From assembly GCF_900156425.1 (NCBI RefSeq), contig NZ_FTNO01000002.1:230125-294124 (forward strand): a stretch of 64,000 nt of DNA, in the 5' to 3' direction. Below, piece by piece: positions 17,676-25,679 of the stretch; position 1 is the first letter of the stretch; each line of letters begins with the position of its first letter. This DNA comes from Haladaptatus litoreus. Its GTDB lineage: Archaea; Halobacteriota; Halobacteria; Halobacteriales; Haladaptataceae. The position numbers and the translations under genes are program-made. Below the pieces are notes generated by a model, which searched no databases, was not told the origin of the DNA, and was given only the letters and a program-made list of their open reading frames with translations.

Positions 17676-18671
17676 TTACAGCGACAAGACGAGTTCGTCG
17701 TCTTCGCGCTCGAACTGCGTTCCGAACGCCGAGGAAAGTGAATCCATCTGTTGCATACTCCAGTTGCCCGCGTAGTGTTCCGCCTCGTGAACCGCGAGGT
17801 CGTAGATTTCGGTCGGATGCAATCTGAGTTCTGCAAGGTCGTCGTTCTCAACAGTCAGTTCGAAAATGAAGCTACGGTCGTTGTGTCGTTCGGAATCGAC
17901 CGCGTAGTCGTCTAGAAAATCGCCAGTGTCATACAGGACGACCGTTCCGTCAACGACTTCCACGCCCTGAAAGACGTGCGCGCTGTGGCCGTGAACGATG
18001 TCGACGCCCTGTTTCGCCAACCAGCGGGCGAACTCCCGAAATTCGACGGTGGGTTCCGTGCGCATGTTCGGTCCCCAGTGGAGCGACGCCACGAGCAAAT
18101 CGGGGTTCGTTTCGCGGGCCTGTGCGAGTGAGTTACCGATGATTCGCGCCGCCTTATCGTTCGTCACATCAAATTCGACGTAAGCGGTTCCAGGACTGTC
18201 CGATTCGGCGGCGAACTCCGGCGTGTTGTCGGTGAACGAGACGAACGCGATGTCGAGGCCGTCGATGGAAACGAACGCCGGGGCGCGAGCAGATTCAACG
18301 TCGATTCCCGCGCCGGAGTGTGCGATTTCGGCGTCGTCCAGATAGGAAATCGTGTCTCGAAGCGCCTCCGGGCCGTAATCCAGCATGTGGTTGTTGGCGA
18401 GGTTCGCCCAATCGACGCCGACCGCGTTCAGCGCCGGAATCGCCCAATCCGGGTCGGCGCGGAAGTGAAACGGTCGATAGGTGTCCGTCCACGGCGTTCC
18501 GCGGGCCGACAGACAGCATTCGAGGTTGATGAACAGCCCATCCAGCGCTTTGAGGTGCCTCTCGACGTTTCCCCAAATCGCGGTGACACTGCGCTGTCGC
18601 TGTCGTTCATCGACCAACCGCCCCAACATTACGTCCCCCACGAAACCAAGCCGTGTCGTATCCTCGCCCAT
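17676..18671 (-). CDS. CapA / PgsA-like metallophosphatase-family protein
   Basis: A 331-residue protein of the CapA family, whose fold is a calcineurin-like phosphoesterase and whose bacterial members support poly-gamma-glutamate capsule formation. Visible metal-site motifs are LGFVGDVMLGR (start), FINLECCLS, LANNHMLDYG, VASLHWGPNM and VDIVHGHSAHVFQG. There is no signal peptide or membrane anchor from the ATG at 18671, so a cytosolic role is likely. A longer reading to 18743 adds 24 residues without clear features. Haloarchaea usually lack the other Pgs components next to such genes, as here, so the function is unresolved. Confidence 0.8.
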   Translation of the reverse strand: MGEDTTRLGFVGDVMLGRLVDERQRQRSVTAIWGNVERHLKALDGLFINLECCLSARGTPWTDTYRPFHFRADPDWAIPALNAVGVDWANLANNHMLDYGPEALRDTISYLDDAEIAHSGAGIDVESARAPAFVSIDGLDIAFVSFTDNTPEFAAESDSPGTAYVEFDVTNDKAARIIGNSLAQARETNPDLLVASLHWGPNMRTEPTVEFREFARWLAKQGVDIVHGHSAHVFQGVEVVDGTVVLYDTGDFLDDYAVDSERHNDRSFIFELTVENDDLAELRLHPTEIYDLAVHEAEHYAGNWSMQQMDSLSSAFGTQFEREDDELVLSL

Positions 18672-18812
18672 CGTGAATCCCGTATCCTCTTCGTGTGATA
18701 GCGGCAAAAGGCTACCCGTCAGCCGACCGATTTCCGAAATCAAAACACCCGAAAACCCAATAATTAGGCGTTCTTACTGGTGTCTGTCCTGTCCGGCCTC
18801 TGCGGAAACATG

Positions 18813-18820
18813 TATAATTA
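18813..18820 (+). promoter_or_regulatory. TATA box of the 18841 membrane gene
   Basis: TATAATTA, centred about 25 nt before ATG 18841; supports a leaderless start there. Confidence 0.55.
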
Positions 18821-18840
18821 TTCATTATCTATCCTCTACT

Positions 18841-19317
18841 ATGGCACAACAGAGAACGAAGCGAATTACCGACACAGTGCGACGACGCGGGGTAATCAAC
18901 AAAACGTGGTCGAGTTCGATTCTCGGCGGCCTCGCAGGTGGAATCGTCTTCGGCATCCTCATGCAATCGATGGGAATGATGCCAACTATCGCGTCCCTCT
19001 ATGGACTCGACGGCGCGACGATGGGGTGGGTTGCCCACCTCTTCCACAGCATCGTGTTCGGCCTCCTCTTCGGGGGAATCGTGACTATGACGCGCCTTCG
19101 AAAATACGCCGACAGAATCGCACCGACGACCGGTTTGGGAGCAGTGTACGGCGTCCTTCTGTGGTTCGTCGCCGCGACAATCGTCATGCCGCTCTGGCTG
19201 GGCGCAGTCGGGATGGAGATGCCACCGGTTCCGAACTTCGACCCGATGAGCCTCGTCGGCCACCTCGTCTACGGCGTCGTACTGGGCGCGGTGTTCGCGG
19301 CGGCCTACCGGCGCTAA
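18841..19317 (+). CDS. Conserved-looking four-TM membrane protein
   Basis: A 158-residue protein with a basic N-terminus (QQRTKRITDTVRRRG) and four hydrophobic spans. The spans include SILGGLAGGIVFGILMQSMG, HLFHSIVFGLLFGGIV and a final HLVYGVVLGAVFAAAY, so the two halves look like repeats (a His-Leu-x-(H/Y)-x(2)-V-x-G pattern occurs in both). Similar haloarchaeal proteins exist, sometimes mislabelled as histidine kinases; no kinase motif is present here. The longer open frame upstream is rejected because the TATA box is at 18813. Function unknown. Confidence 0.65.
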   Translation: MAQQRTKRITDTVRRRGVINKTWSSSILGGLAGGIVFGILMQSMGMMPTIASLYGLDGATMGWVAHLFHSIVFGLLFGGIVTMTRLRKYADRIAPTTGLGAVYGVLLWFVAATIVMPLWLGAVGMEMPPVPNFDPMSLVGHLVYGVVLGAVFAAAYRR

Positions 19318-19318
19318 C

Positions 19319-20254
19319 TCACCCGTTTTTGTCGAGATACGCCAACAACGCCTTCTGTGCGTGAAGTCTGTTTTCCGCTTGATTCCACGCCAGCGAGCGG
19401 TCGCTTTCCAACATGTCGCCGGTAATTTCCTCGCCGCGATGGGCAGGCAGACAGTGCATGACGGACGCCGAATCGGGAAGCAAGTCTTCGTTCAGTTGGA
19501 AGCCGTCAAAGGCAGCGAGTTTTTCCTCGCGTTCGTCCTCCTCGCCCATGCTGACCCACACGTCGGTGTAGACGACATCCGCGTCGGCCACCGCTTCCTC
19601 CGGGTCGTTCGTCAGCGCAGGCGAGTGGCCGCGGTCACTCGCCCGCGCGAGTGCGTCGCTTGACGGTTCGTATCCCTCCGGTGTGGCAATCGTCAGGTCG
19701 AGTCCGACCGTCGAAGCCGCGATTGCGAAGGAGTTGAGGACGTTGTTTCCGTCGCCGACCCACGCGACCGACACGTCTTCGAAGGCTCGCGGGCCGTGCC
19801 CGCTCGCCGGTTCCGAGGCGTCTTGCGCCTCGACGAGTTCCTGAATCGTGAGCAAATCCGCGAGCGACTGACACGGATGGGCGATGTCCGAGAGTCCGTT
19901 GATAATCGGAACCGTCGCGTATTCGGCCATCTCGACCAGACAGTCGTGGTCGAACACGCGCCCCATGACGAAATCGACGTAGCGCGAAAGCACCCTCCCT
20001 GTGTCGGAAACGGGTTCACCGTGGTCGAGGTGGGTGTGTTCCGGCCCCATGAAAACGGCGTGCCCGCCGAGTTGCGTCATCCCCGTCTCGAACGAGAGAC
20101 GAGTGCGCGTGCTCGGCTTTTCGAACAGCATGGCGAGCGTCTGTCCGGAAAGTTCGGGCGGCGAACCGTTTTTCTTGAACTCGGCCGCGAGCGACAGCAC
20201 GTCGGCTAGTTCGCTCGGGGATAGGTCGTCCACGTCGAGGAAGTGGCGTGTCAT
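19319..20254 (-). CDS. argF: Ornithine carbamoyltransferase
   Basis: A 311-residue carbamoyltransferase. MTRHFLDVDDLSPSELADVL is followed by FEKPSTRTRLSFETGM (carbamoyl phosphate-binding STRTR), HPCQSLADLLTIQE (HPxQ) and VMHCLPAHRGEEI, the HCLPA ornithine-specific box. It forms citrulline from ornithine and carbamoyl phosphate. It is the last gene of the arginine cluster; its start overlaps the stop of the preceding deacylase gene by 4 nt. Length and motifs are standard. Confidence 0.94.
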   Translation of the reverse strand: MTRHFLDVDDLSPSELADVLSLAAEFKKNGSPPELSGQTLAMLFEKPSTRTRLSFETGMTQLGGHAVFMGPEHTHLDHGEPVSDTGRVLSRYVDFVMGRVFDHDCLVEMAEYATVPIINGLSDIAHPCQSLADLLTIQELVEAQDASEPASGHGPRAFEDVSVAWVGDGNNVLNSFAIAASTVGLDLTIATPEGYEPSSDALARASDRGHSPALTNDPEEAVADADVVYTDVWVSMGEEDEREEKLAAFDGFQLNEDLLPDSASVMHCLPAHRGEEITGDMLESDRSLAWNQAENRLHAQKALLAYLDKNG

Positions 20255-21342
20255 AGCTTCCCCTCCAGCGATTCACAGACTGTCGAAAGGACGGCCACGG
20301 ACTGGTCGAACTCTGCGAGTTCGAGGTGTTCCTCGGGCGTGTGGTCGAGCGACGAATCGCCTGGCCCGTAAGTCACGACGGGACAGTCCCACGCCTCGGC
20401 GTAGATGTTCGCGTCGCTCGTCCCAGTTTTGCGGAGCAAACTCGGGTCGCCGTCCTCGCCTCGAATCGCCACACGAAACGCCCGCGCCAGTTCTGTGCGC
20501 GGACTGGCCATGGTGGATGGAATCGAATCGTTCCACGAGACTTCCCCCGAATCCAGTTCGGTTTCGGCAATTTCGCAAATCTCGTCCGCCGTCGTCCCCG
20601 GCGGGATTCTGAACTGGACTTCGATTTCGGCCTCGGTTGCCAATCCATCCGCCGCGAGGCCGCCGTCGAACGAAACCGGTTTCGCGGTCACCGATTCGAA
20701 GACGGAACCCGATTCGTCCATCGAACCCGCCGTTCCCGTCGAATCGGCGTTCGGTTCGAACGCCGATTCGACAGCAGAGAGCCAACTGACTGCGTGCTGG
20801 ATGGCGTTCGGTTCCGGGCGGGAGGTGTGGATAGATTCGACGGAAACCGAGTATGTTCCCGAGAGGAATCCACGATAGCCGAGCGTGACGGCGTCCCATC
20901 CGCTCGGTTCGCCGTTCACGACGAATTTGGGTTCCGAATAGTCTTCCACGAGACGACGCGCGCCGCGGGAGTCGGTTTCCTCGCCGACGACGCCGACGAA
21001 ACTCGCGCCCGTTTCGACTGCGGCGGCCGCCATCGCCGCAAGCGGACCTTTGGCGTCCACGCTTCCGCGACCCCAGAGAACGCCGTCATCGACTTCGACC
21101 GGAATTTTCCCCGGAACCGTGTCGATGTGCGAGGTGAGCAGAATTTCGTTTCCCGGTGCTCGGACGTTTCCGACGTCGTCTATCCACGCCTCACGGCCAT
21201 GTTCTTCGAAGAACGAGGTGAGCAGTTCAGCACAGGCCCCCTCGTTTCCCGACACTGATGGCGTTTCGACCAATTCGACCAGCAAATCGTGTGCTTCTAA
21301 TTTCGCGATTTTCGTTGCTGTCATGGCTTTCGATAGCGTCAT
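20251..21342 (-). CDS. argE: [LysW]-L-ornithine/lysine hydrolase (M20 family)
   Basis: A 363-residue M20-type zinc deacylase, also called LysK. Metal-site motifs are LTSHIDTVPG (His and catalytic Asp), GRGSVDAKGPLAAM, GVVGEETDSRG (catalytic Glu) and, near the C-terminus, LDHTPEEH. It releases ornithine (or lysine) from the LysW/ArgW carrier protein. It starts at 21342, where the ATG overlaps the stop of the aminotransferase gene (ATGA). An insertion of about 20 residues near residues 200-220 is rich in Ser, Asp and Glu. Haloarchaea generally make lysine by the diaminopimelate route, so the role here is probably arginine synthesis. Confidence 0.88.
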   Translation of the reverse strand: MTLSKAMTATKIAKLEAHDLLVELVETPSVSGNEGACAELLTSFFEEHGREAWIDDVGNVRAPGNEILLTSHIDTVPGKIPVEVDDGVLWGRGSVDAKGPLAAMAAAAVETGASFVGVVGEETDSRGARRLVEDYSEPKFVVNGEPSGWDAVTLGYRGFLSGTYSVSVESIHTSRPEPNAIQHAVSWLSAVESAFEPNADSTGTAGSMDESGSVFESVTAKPVSFDGGLAADGLATEAEIEVQFRIPPGTTADEICEIAETELDSGEVSWNDSIPSTMASPRTELARAFRVAIRGEDGDPSLLRKTGTSDANIYAEAWDCPVVTYGPGDSSLDHTPEEHLELAEFDQSVAVLSTVCESLEGKL

Positions 21343-22472
21343 TTTCCACCCTCCAACACGTCCGACAGCGCCGCAACGACTCTGTCGAGGTGTTCCGTTT
21401 CGACGGTCAGCGGCGGAAGCAGACGCAGAACGCTCCGTCCCGCTGGGAGCGCGAGAATCTGGTGAGAGAGCGCGAGTTCTTTCACTACACGATTCGCGCC
21501 GCGTTTCACTTCGATGCCGACCATCAGTCCGTGGCCACGAATATCGCGCACCGGCAGGTTCGCGGCGTCGAGTTCGAACTGAAGGTATTCACCCATCTCT
21601 GCCGCGTGTGCGGGGAGATTTTCATCCACGAGCACCGACAGAGTTGCCTCCGCCGCCGCGCTGACGACCGGACTGCCGCTGAACGTCGAACCGTGCGACC
21701 CGGCGTCCTCGGCGATCCAGTCGGCACAGAGGGTCGCGCCGATTGGCAGACCGCTGGCCAACCCTTTCGCAGTCGTCAGAATGTCCGGCGTCACTCCGGC
21801 GTGTTCACAGGCCCAGAGCGCGCCCGTCCTGCCGAGTCCGGTCTGAATTTCGTCGAACAGCAGTGCGCTCCCCGATTCGGCGGTCACGTCGCGCGCGGTT
21901 TGGAGATAGCTCTTCGTTGCGGGATTGACGCCACCCTCGCCCTGCACCGGTTCGAGGACGACGGCGGCAGTTTCGTCGTCCACCGCCGCCGCCAGTTCGT
22001 CCTCGTCGCCGTATGTGACGAACTCCACGTCGTCCACGAGCGGTTCGAACGGGGCGCGATATTTCGGCTTCCACGTCACGGAAAGCGACCCCATCGTGCG
22101 TCCGTGAAATCCGCGCTTCGCGGCGACGATTTTCGACTTTCCGGTCGCGCTTCTGGCGAACTTCAGCGCCGCTTCGTTCGCCTCCGTGCCGGAGTTACAG
22201 AGCCAGACGTTTTCGAGGCCGGAGGGGGCGGCCGTCGCCAACTTCTCGTACAGCGAATCGCGGGACTCCGTCGGGTACGAGGCGTGAACGAACAGCAATT
22301 CCGCGGCCTGCTCCTGCACCGCAGAAACGACTTCCGGGTGGCAGTGACCGACGGGCGAAACCGCGTAACTCGCGCCGAAATCGAGGTATTCGGTTCCGTC
22401 TTCGGCGTAGAGGTAGACCCCCTCGCCGTGTTCGATTGGAATAGGCTTCTGGGAGTAGACAAACTCGCTCAT
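21339..22472 (-). CDS. argD: [LysW]-aminoadipate/glutamate semialdehyde transaminase
   Basis: A 377-residue class III aminotransferase. Motifs include LDFGASYAVSPVGHCHPEVV, WLCNSGTEANEAALKFARSA, LLFDEIQTGLGRTGALWACE (cofactor Asp) and DILTTAKGLASGLPIGA with the PLP lysine. It converts carrier-bound glutamate semialdehyde to carrier-bound ornithine (LysJ/ArgD reaction). It overlaps both neighbours by 4 nt, showing tight translational coupling inside the arginine cluster. Confidence 0.9.
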   Translation of the reverse strand: MSEFVYSQKPIPIEHGEGVYLYAEDGTEYLDFGASYAVSPVGHCHPEVVSAVQEQAAELLFVHASYPTESRDSLYEKLATAAPSGLENVWLCNSGTEANEAALKFARSATGKSKIVAAKRGFHGRTMGSLSVTWKPKYRAPFEPLVDDVEFVTYGDEDELAAAVDDETAAVVLEPVQGEGGVNPATKSYLQTARDVTAESGSALLFDEIQTGLGRTGALWACEHAGVTPDILTTAKGLASGLPIGATLCADWIAEDAGSHGSTFSGSPVVSAAAEATLSVLVDENLPAHAAEMGEYLQFELDAANLPVRDIRGHGLMVGIEVKRGANRVVKELALSHQILALPAGRSVLRLLPPLTVETEHLDRVVAALSDVLEGGK

Positions 22473-23431
22473 TTCGAACCTCCCACCGCGGCAGGCGTGA
22501 ACTTCGTCCCGTGGCCCTTCTGCGACGCGGTAATCGGGTCGCGGTTGTTCGCGTCGGCGATGACGACCGATTTCGCCCCACCGTTCAGAGCCTCCGTGGT
22601 CGCCATGACTTTCTTCGTCATGAAACCTTCCGCGACCTGCTTCGCGGTCGCCATCTCCGCAGGAGTGGCGACCTGCTCGATGAGCGTCGTTTCGTCGTCC
22701 GGATTTTCGAGCAGTCCCGGAACGTCCGTCAGGACGACGAGTTCGCCACCCAGCGCGCCAGCGATTGCGGCGGCGGCGCGGTCAGCGTCGGCGTTGACGG
22801 GCGTTCCGTCGTCGGCCAGCATGGGAACCGTCACGACAGGCGTGTAGTTCTCTGCGAGCAGCGTTTCCAACAGCGAGGCGTTCACGGACTCGATTTTTCC
22901 GGAGTGGTCGCCGCGGCGGATTTTCTTCTTGCCGTCTTCCACGACCCTGATGGCGGACTTTCTCGGCCCGGTAAGGAGCGCGCCGTCCACACCTGAAAGT
23001 CCGACTGCACGGACGCCTTCTGCCTGCAAATCCGCGGTCAGATCGGTGTTGAGTTTGCCGGGCATGACCATCTCGAACACCTCCATCGCGCGCTCATCGG
23101 TGAAACGTCCGACGACGCCGTTGGGTGATTCGACGTATTCGGGTTCTTCACCCAGTGCTTCCAGCGTGTCGTCTACGGCAGTCGAACCGCCGTGGACGAC
23201 CACCACGTCCTCGCCGTTGGCGGTCAGGTGTGCGATGTCACCGAGTGCGCCCGCCGGATTCACCGCGCGAGCGCCGCCGATTTTCACGACTATTGGGACG
23301 TTCTCGTCTTCGTCTGCGATTATGCCACCATCAGTCCAAAGGCCGTCCTCTGCATCCCCCGGAACGTTGTCGTTGTCGATGAGCTGGTCGTGCGCATTCA
23401 GCAGTTCATCTTTCGTGTACTTTCCATTCAT
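22469..23431 (-). CDS. argB: [LysW]-aminoadipate/glutamate kinase with N-terminal extension
   Basis: A 320-residue amino-acid kinase. The core begins at about residue 46 with VPIVVKIGGARAVNPAGALG (K-x-GG phosphate loop), followed by VVVHGGSTAVDDTLEALG and VTVPMLADDGTPVNADAD. The family phosphorylates the carrier-bound glutamate gamma-carboxylate. Typical homologues start right at the KIGG strand. Here about 45 acidic residues precede it (MNGKYTKDELLNAHDQLIDN...), yet the ATG overlaps the argC stop as ATGA, like the other junctions, and no in-frame ATG lies at the usual position. The extension is therefore probably real. Confidence 0.88.
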   Translation of the reverse strand: MNGKYTKDELLNAHDQLIDNDNVPGDAEDGLWTDGGIIADEDENVPIVVKIGGARAVNPAGALGDIAHLTANGEDVVVVHGGSTAVDDTLEALGEEPEYVESPNGVVGRFTDERAMEVFEMVMPGKLNTDLTADLQAEGVRAVGLSGVDGALLTGPRKSAIRVVEDGKKKIRRGDHSGKIESVNASLLETLLAENYTPVVTVPMLADDGTPVNADADRAAAAIAGALGGELVVLTDVPGLLENPDDETTLIEQVATPAEMATAKQVAEGFMTKKVMATTEALNGGAKSVVIADANNRDPITASQKGHGTKFTPAAVGGSK

Positions 23432-24504
23432 GGCGACCCCACGGGGTGAAGCCCCTGAAACTCTAGTCCGGCGGTTTCCTCGAATCCCAGTGCGACGTTC
23501 GCGGCGTGAACTGCCTGCCCCGCCGACCCTTTCATGAGGTTGTCGATGGCGCTGAAGACGACCACGCGCTTGTTACTCGGGTCGAGTTCGAACCCGACCT
23601 CGGCGTTGTTCGTCCCGGCGACCGCCTTGGGTTCGGGGTAGCGATAGACGCCGCTTCCGCCCGCAACAAGGCGGACGAAGGGTTCCTCCTCGTAGCAGCT
23701 TCGGTATGCTTTCCAGAGGTCACCTTTCGAAACGGGCGAATCGGGGAACACGTGACTCGTCGCGGATGCGCCGCGAACCATGTCCACGGCGTGCGCCGTG
23801 AACGAGACGCTGGTGTCCAGAATGGCCTCGATTTCCGCCTCGTGGCGATGACCTGTCGGTGCGTAGGGACGCACGATTCCCGAGCGTTCGACGTGGCTGG
23901 ACGCCTTGCTCGGACTCGCGCCGCCCTCCGACGAACCGACTTTCACGTCCACGACGATTTGCTCGCTTCCGGACAGGATTCCGGCGTCGAACAGGGGATA
24001 CAGGCCGAGAATCGTCGCAGTGGCGTTACAGCCACCCGCCGCAATCAACTCAGCGCCGGGCAGTTCCTCGCGGAATATTTCGGGCAGAGCGTAGACGGCT
24101 TCGTCCAAATACTCTGGGCAGACGTGGCCGTCGTACCACTCGTCGTACTCTGCCTCGGTTTCGAGGCGGAAATCCGCGCTCAAATCGACTACCGTGTCTG
24201 CGGATTCCTTGAACTCGTCTACGTGCTCCATCGAGACGCCGTGGGGCGTCGCGGCGAACAGCACGTCCACCGAGTCGAGGTCGTCGGGTTCCGAAAAGCG
24301 CAGTCCCGTCCCGCGAAGATTCGGATGCACCGAGCCAACCGTCTTGTTGGCGTACTCCCTGCTCGTGGCTTGAGCCACCTCGAAATTGGGGTGGCCGGAG
24401 AGCAGGCGAAGCAGTTCGCCACCGGTGTATCCGCTGGCTCCGATGACGGTCGTGGAGAGCGCCGAAACGCTCTCCGCGGTTTGCTCTTCGGTCGCGGCGG
24501 CCAT
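23428..24504 (-). CDS. argC: [LysW]-glutamyl/aminoadipyl-6-phosphate reductase
   Basis: A 358-residue NADPH-dependent reductase. It has TTVIGASGYTGGELLRLLSG (nucleotide-binding GxxGYxG), AAGGCNATATILGLYPL (catalytic Cys) and the late HAVDMVRGASATSHVF. It reduces the acyl-phosphate made by ArgB to the semialdehyde. The start at 24504 (MAAATEEQTAES) overlaps the argX stop as TGATG; a longer start at 24543 would intrude into argX. There is a short N-terminal extension of about 15 residues before the first strand. Confidence 0.9.
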   Translation of the reverse strand: MAAATEEQTAESVSALSTTVIGASGYTGGELLRLLSGHPNFEVAQATSREYANKTVGSVHPNLRGTGLRFSEPDDLDSVDVLFAATPHGVSMEHVDEFKESADTVVDLSADFRLETEAEYDEWYDGHVCPEYLDEAVYALPEIFREELPGAELIAAGGCNATATILGLYPLFDAGILSGSEQIVVDVKVGSSEGGASPSKASSHVERSGIVRPYAPTGHRHEAEIEAILDTSVSFTAHAVDMVRGASATSHVFPDSPVSKGDLWKAYRSCYEEEPFVRLVAGGSGVYRYPEPKAVAGTNNAEVGFELDPSNKRVVVFSAIDNLMKGSAGQAVHAANVALGFEETAGLEFQGLHPVGSP

Positions 24505-25364
24505 CAGGCCACCACCTCCGTTTTCACCGTGGATTCTAACCAATCGACGACTTCGGCGGGAACGTCCACGTCCACCGCCTCGTTCAGCGCCTTGAACTCG
24601 ACCGTGTGGTTCACCTCGTGAACCGTGTAGCCCGATTCCGTTTCCATCAAATCGACGCCGAGCAGGCCGCCGCCGACCGCATCACTTGCCTGCTTGACCA
24701 GCGATTTGGCTTCGGCATCCAGTTCGAATTTCGTCGTTTCCGCGCCTTTCGCGGCGTTCGTCAGCCAATGGTCGTCGTGGCGAGCCATCGCCGCGATGGG
24801 TTCACCGTCGATTGCGAGCACGCGGATGTCCCTGCCGGGTTTGTCCACGAACTCCTGCACGTAGAACACCTTGTGCTCGTAGTGGCCGAGCGTGGCCTTG
24901 TGTTCCAAGATGGCTTCCGCCGCGCTTTTCGAGTCGATTTTCGCCATGAGGCGACCCCACGACCCGACGACGGGTTTGAGGACACATGGGTAGCCGAAAG
25001 ACTCGATGGCCTCCATCGCGCTGTTCGTCGTAAATGCGACTTTCGTCGCGGGCGTGGGGATACCCGCGCCCGCGAGCGCGAGACTGGTCTTCACCTTGTC
25101 GGCGCAGATGTCCGCCGTCTCGTGGCTGTTGACGACGGGGATTCCGTAGGCCTCGCAGAACTGTGTAGCGTACAGACTTCTGCTCGTCGCCAGACAGCGG
25201 TCGATGGCGACGTCGAGGTCGGCGAAGGTGTCCGGCACGTCCGTCAGGTCGAACGTTTCCTTGCGCACGTCGATTTTCGTCACTTCGTGCCCGCGGTCAC
25301 GGAGTTCGGCGAGCAGGAGCTTTTCGTCCTTGCGGATACGGGAGTAGAGCAATCCTATTTGCAC
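24504..25364 (-). CDS. argX: [LysW]-aminoadipate/glutamate ligase (LysX/ArgX, RimK-like ATP-grasp)
   Basis: A 286-residue ATP-grasp ligase. MQIGLLYSRIRKDEKLLLAE opens the protein; ATP-grasp elements are GYPCVLKPVVGSWGRLMAKI, YVQEFVDKPGRDIRVLAI and, near the end, GVDLMETESGYTVHEVNHTV. It attaches glutamate to the C-terminal Glu of the LysW/ArgW carrier, which protects the amino group for the whole pathway. The WxxG-containing loop resembles ArgX/LysX. It begins one base after the carrier gene's stop. Confidence 0.9.
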   Translation of the reverse strand: MQIGLLYSRIRKDEKLLLAELRDRGHEVTKIDVRKETFDLTDVPDTFADLDVAIDRCLATSRSLYATQFCEAYGIPVVNSHETADICADKVKTSLALAGAGIPTPATKVAFTTNSAMEAIESFGYPCVLKPVVGSWGRLMAKIDSKSAAEAILEHKATLGHYEHKVFYVQEFVDKPGRDIRVLAIDGEPIAAMARHDDHWLTNAAKGAETTKFELDAEAKSLVKQASDAVGGGLLGVDLMETESGYTVHEVNHTVEFKALNEAVDVDVPAEVVDWLESTVKTEVVA

Positions 25365-25365
25365 G

Positions 25366-25530
25366 TTACTCCCCCCAGTCCTCTTCGAGCTCGGGTGCCC
25401 GGTCGAGGACTGGCGGGTTCACGTCGATGACTTCCAATTCCACGCCGCAGGTCGCACAGTCGATGATTTCGCCCGATTCCAAATCGTCGTGCAGGGGTAC
25501 GTCCGCCCCGCACTCAACGCATTCTGCCAT
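25366..25530 (-). CDS. argW: Amino-group carrier protein LysW/ArgW
   Basis: A 54-residue acidic carrier protein. It has a zinc ribbon of two CxxC pairs, MAECVECGADVP and IDCATCGVEL, and ends in the characteristic EEDWGE; the final Glu gamma-carboxylate is the attachment site for the growing substrate. The ATG at 25530 is preferred over the upstream ATG at 25548 because the latter would add residues before the MAEC start. It is the first gene after the promoter at 25558 and is immediately followed by its ligase gene. Confidence 0.93.
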   Translation of the reverse strand: MAECVECGADVPLHDDLESGEIIDCATCGVELEVIDVNPPVLDRAPELEEDWGE

Positions 25531-25557
25531 TGTACTCTCCCCTATCACACTATCGGA

Positions 25558-25565
25558 CTTAAATC
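25558..25565 (-). promoter_or_regulatory. TATA box of the argW operon
   Basis: On the minus strand this reads GATTTAAG, about 31 nt before the argW ATG. The argG promoter has AATTTAAG at the same distance. An AT-rich stretch lies just upstream (25570-25585). Confidence 0.6.
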
Positions 25566-25679
25566 CGTCGTTATTAATTATGAAAAAAAGTCGCAGACTA
25601 CCGTCTCACGACATGAGAAGGCGAATTTCGCGGTTCGGATTAGTGTTCAAATAGATGCCCCCGGAGGGGTCGCGGTAGT

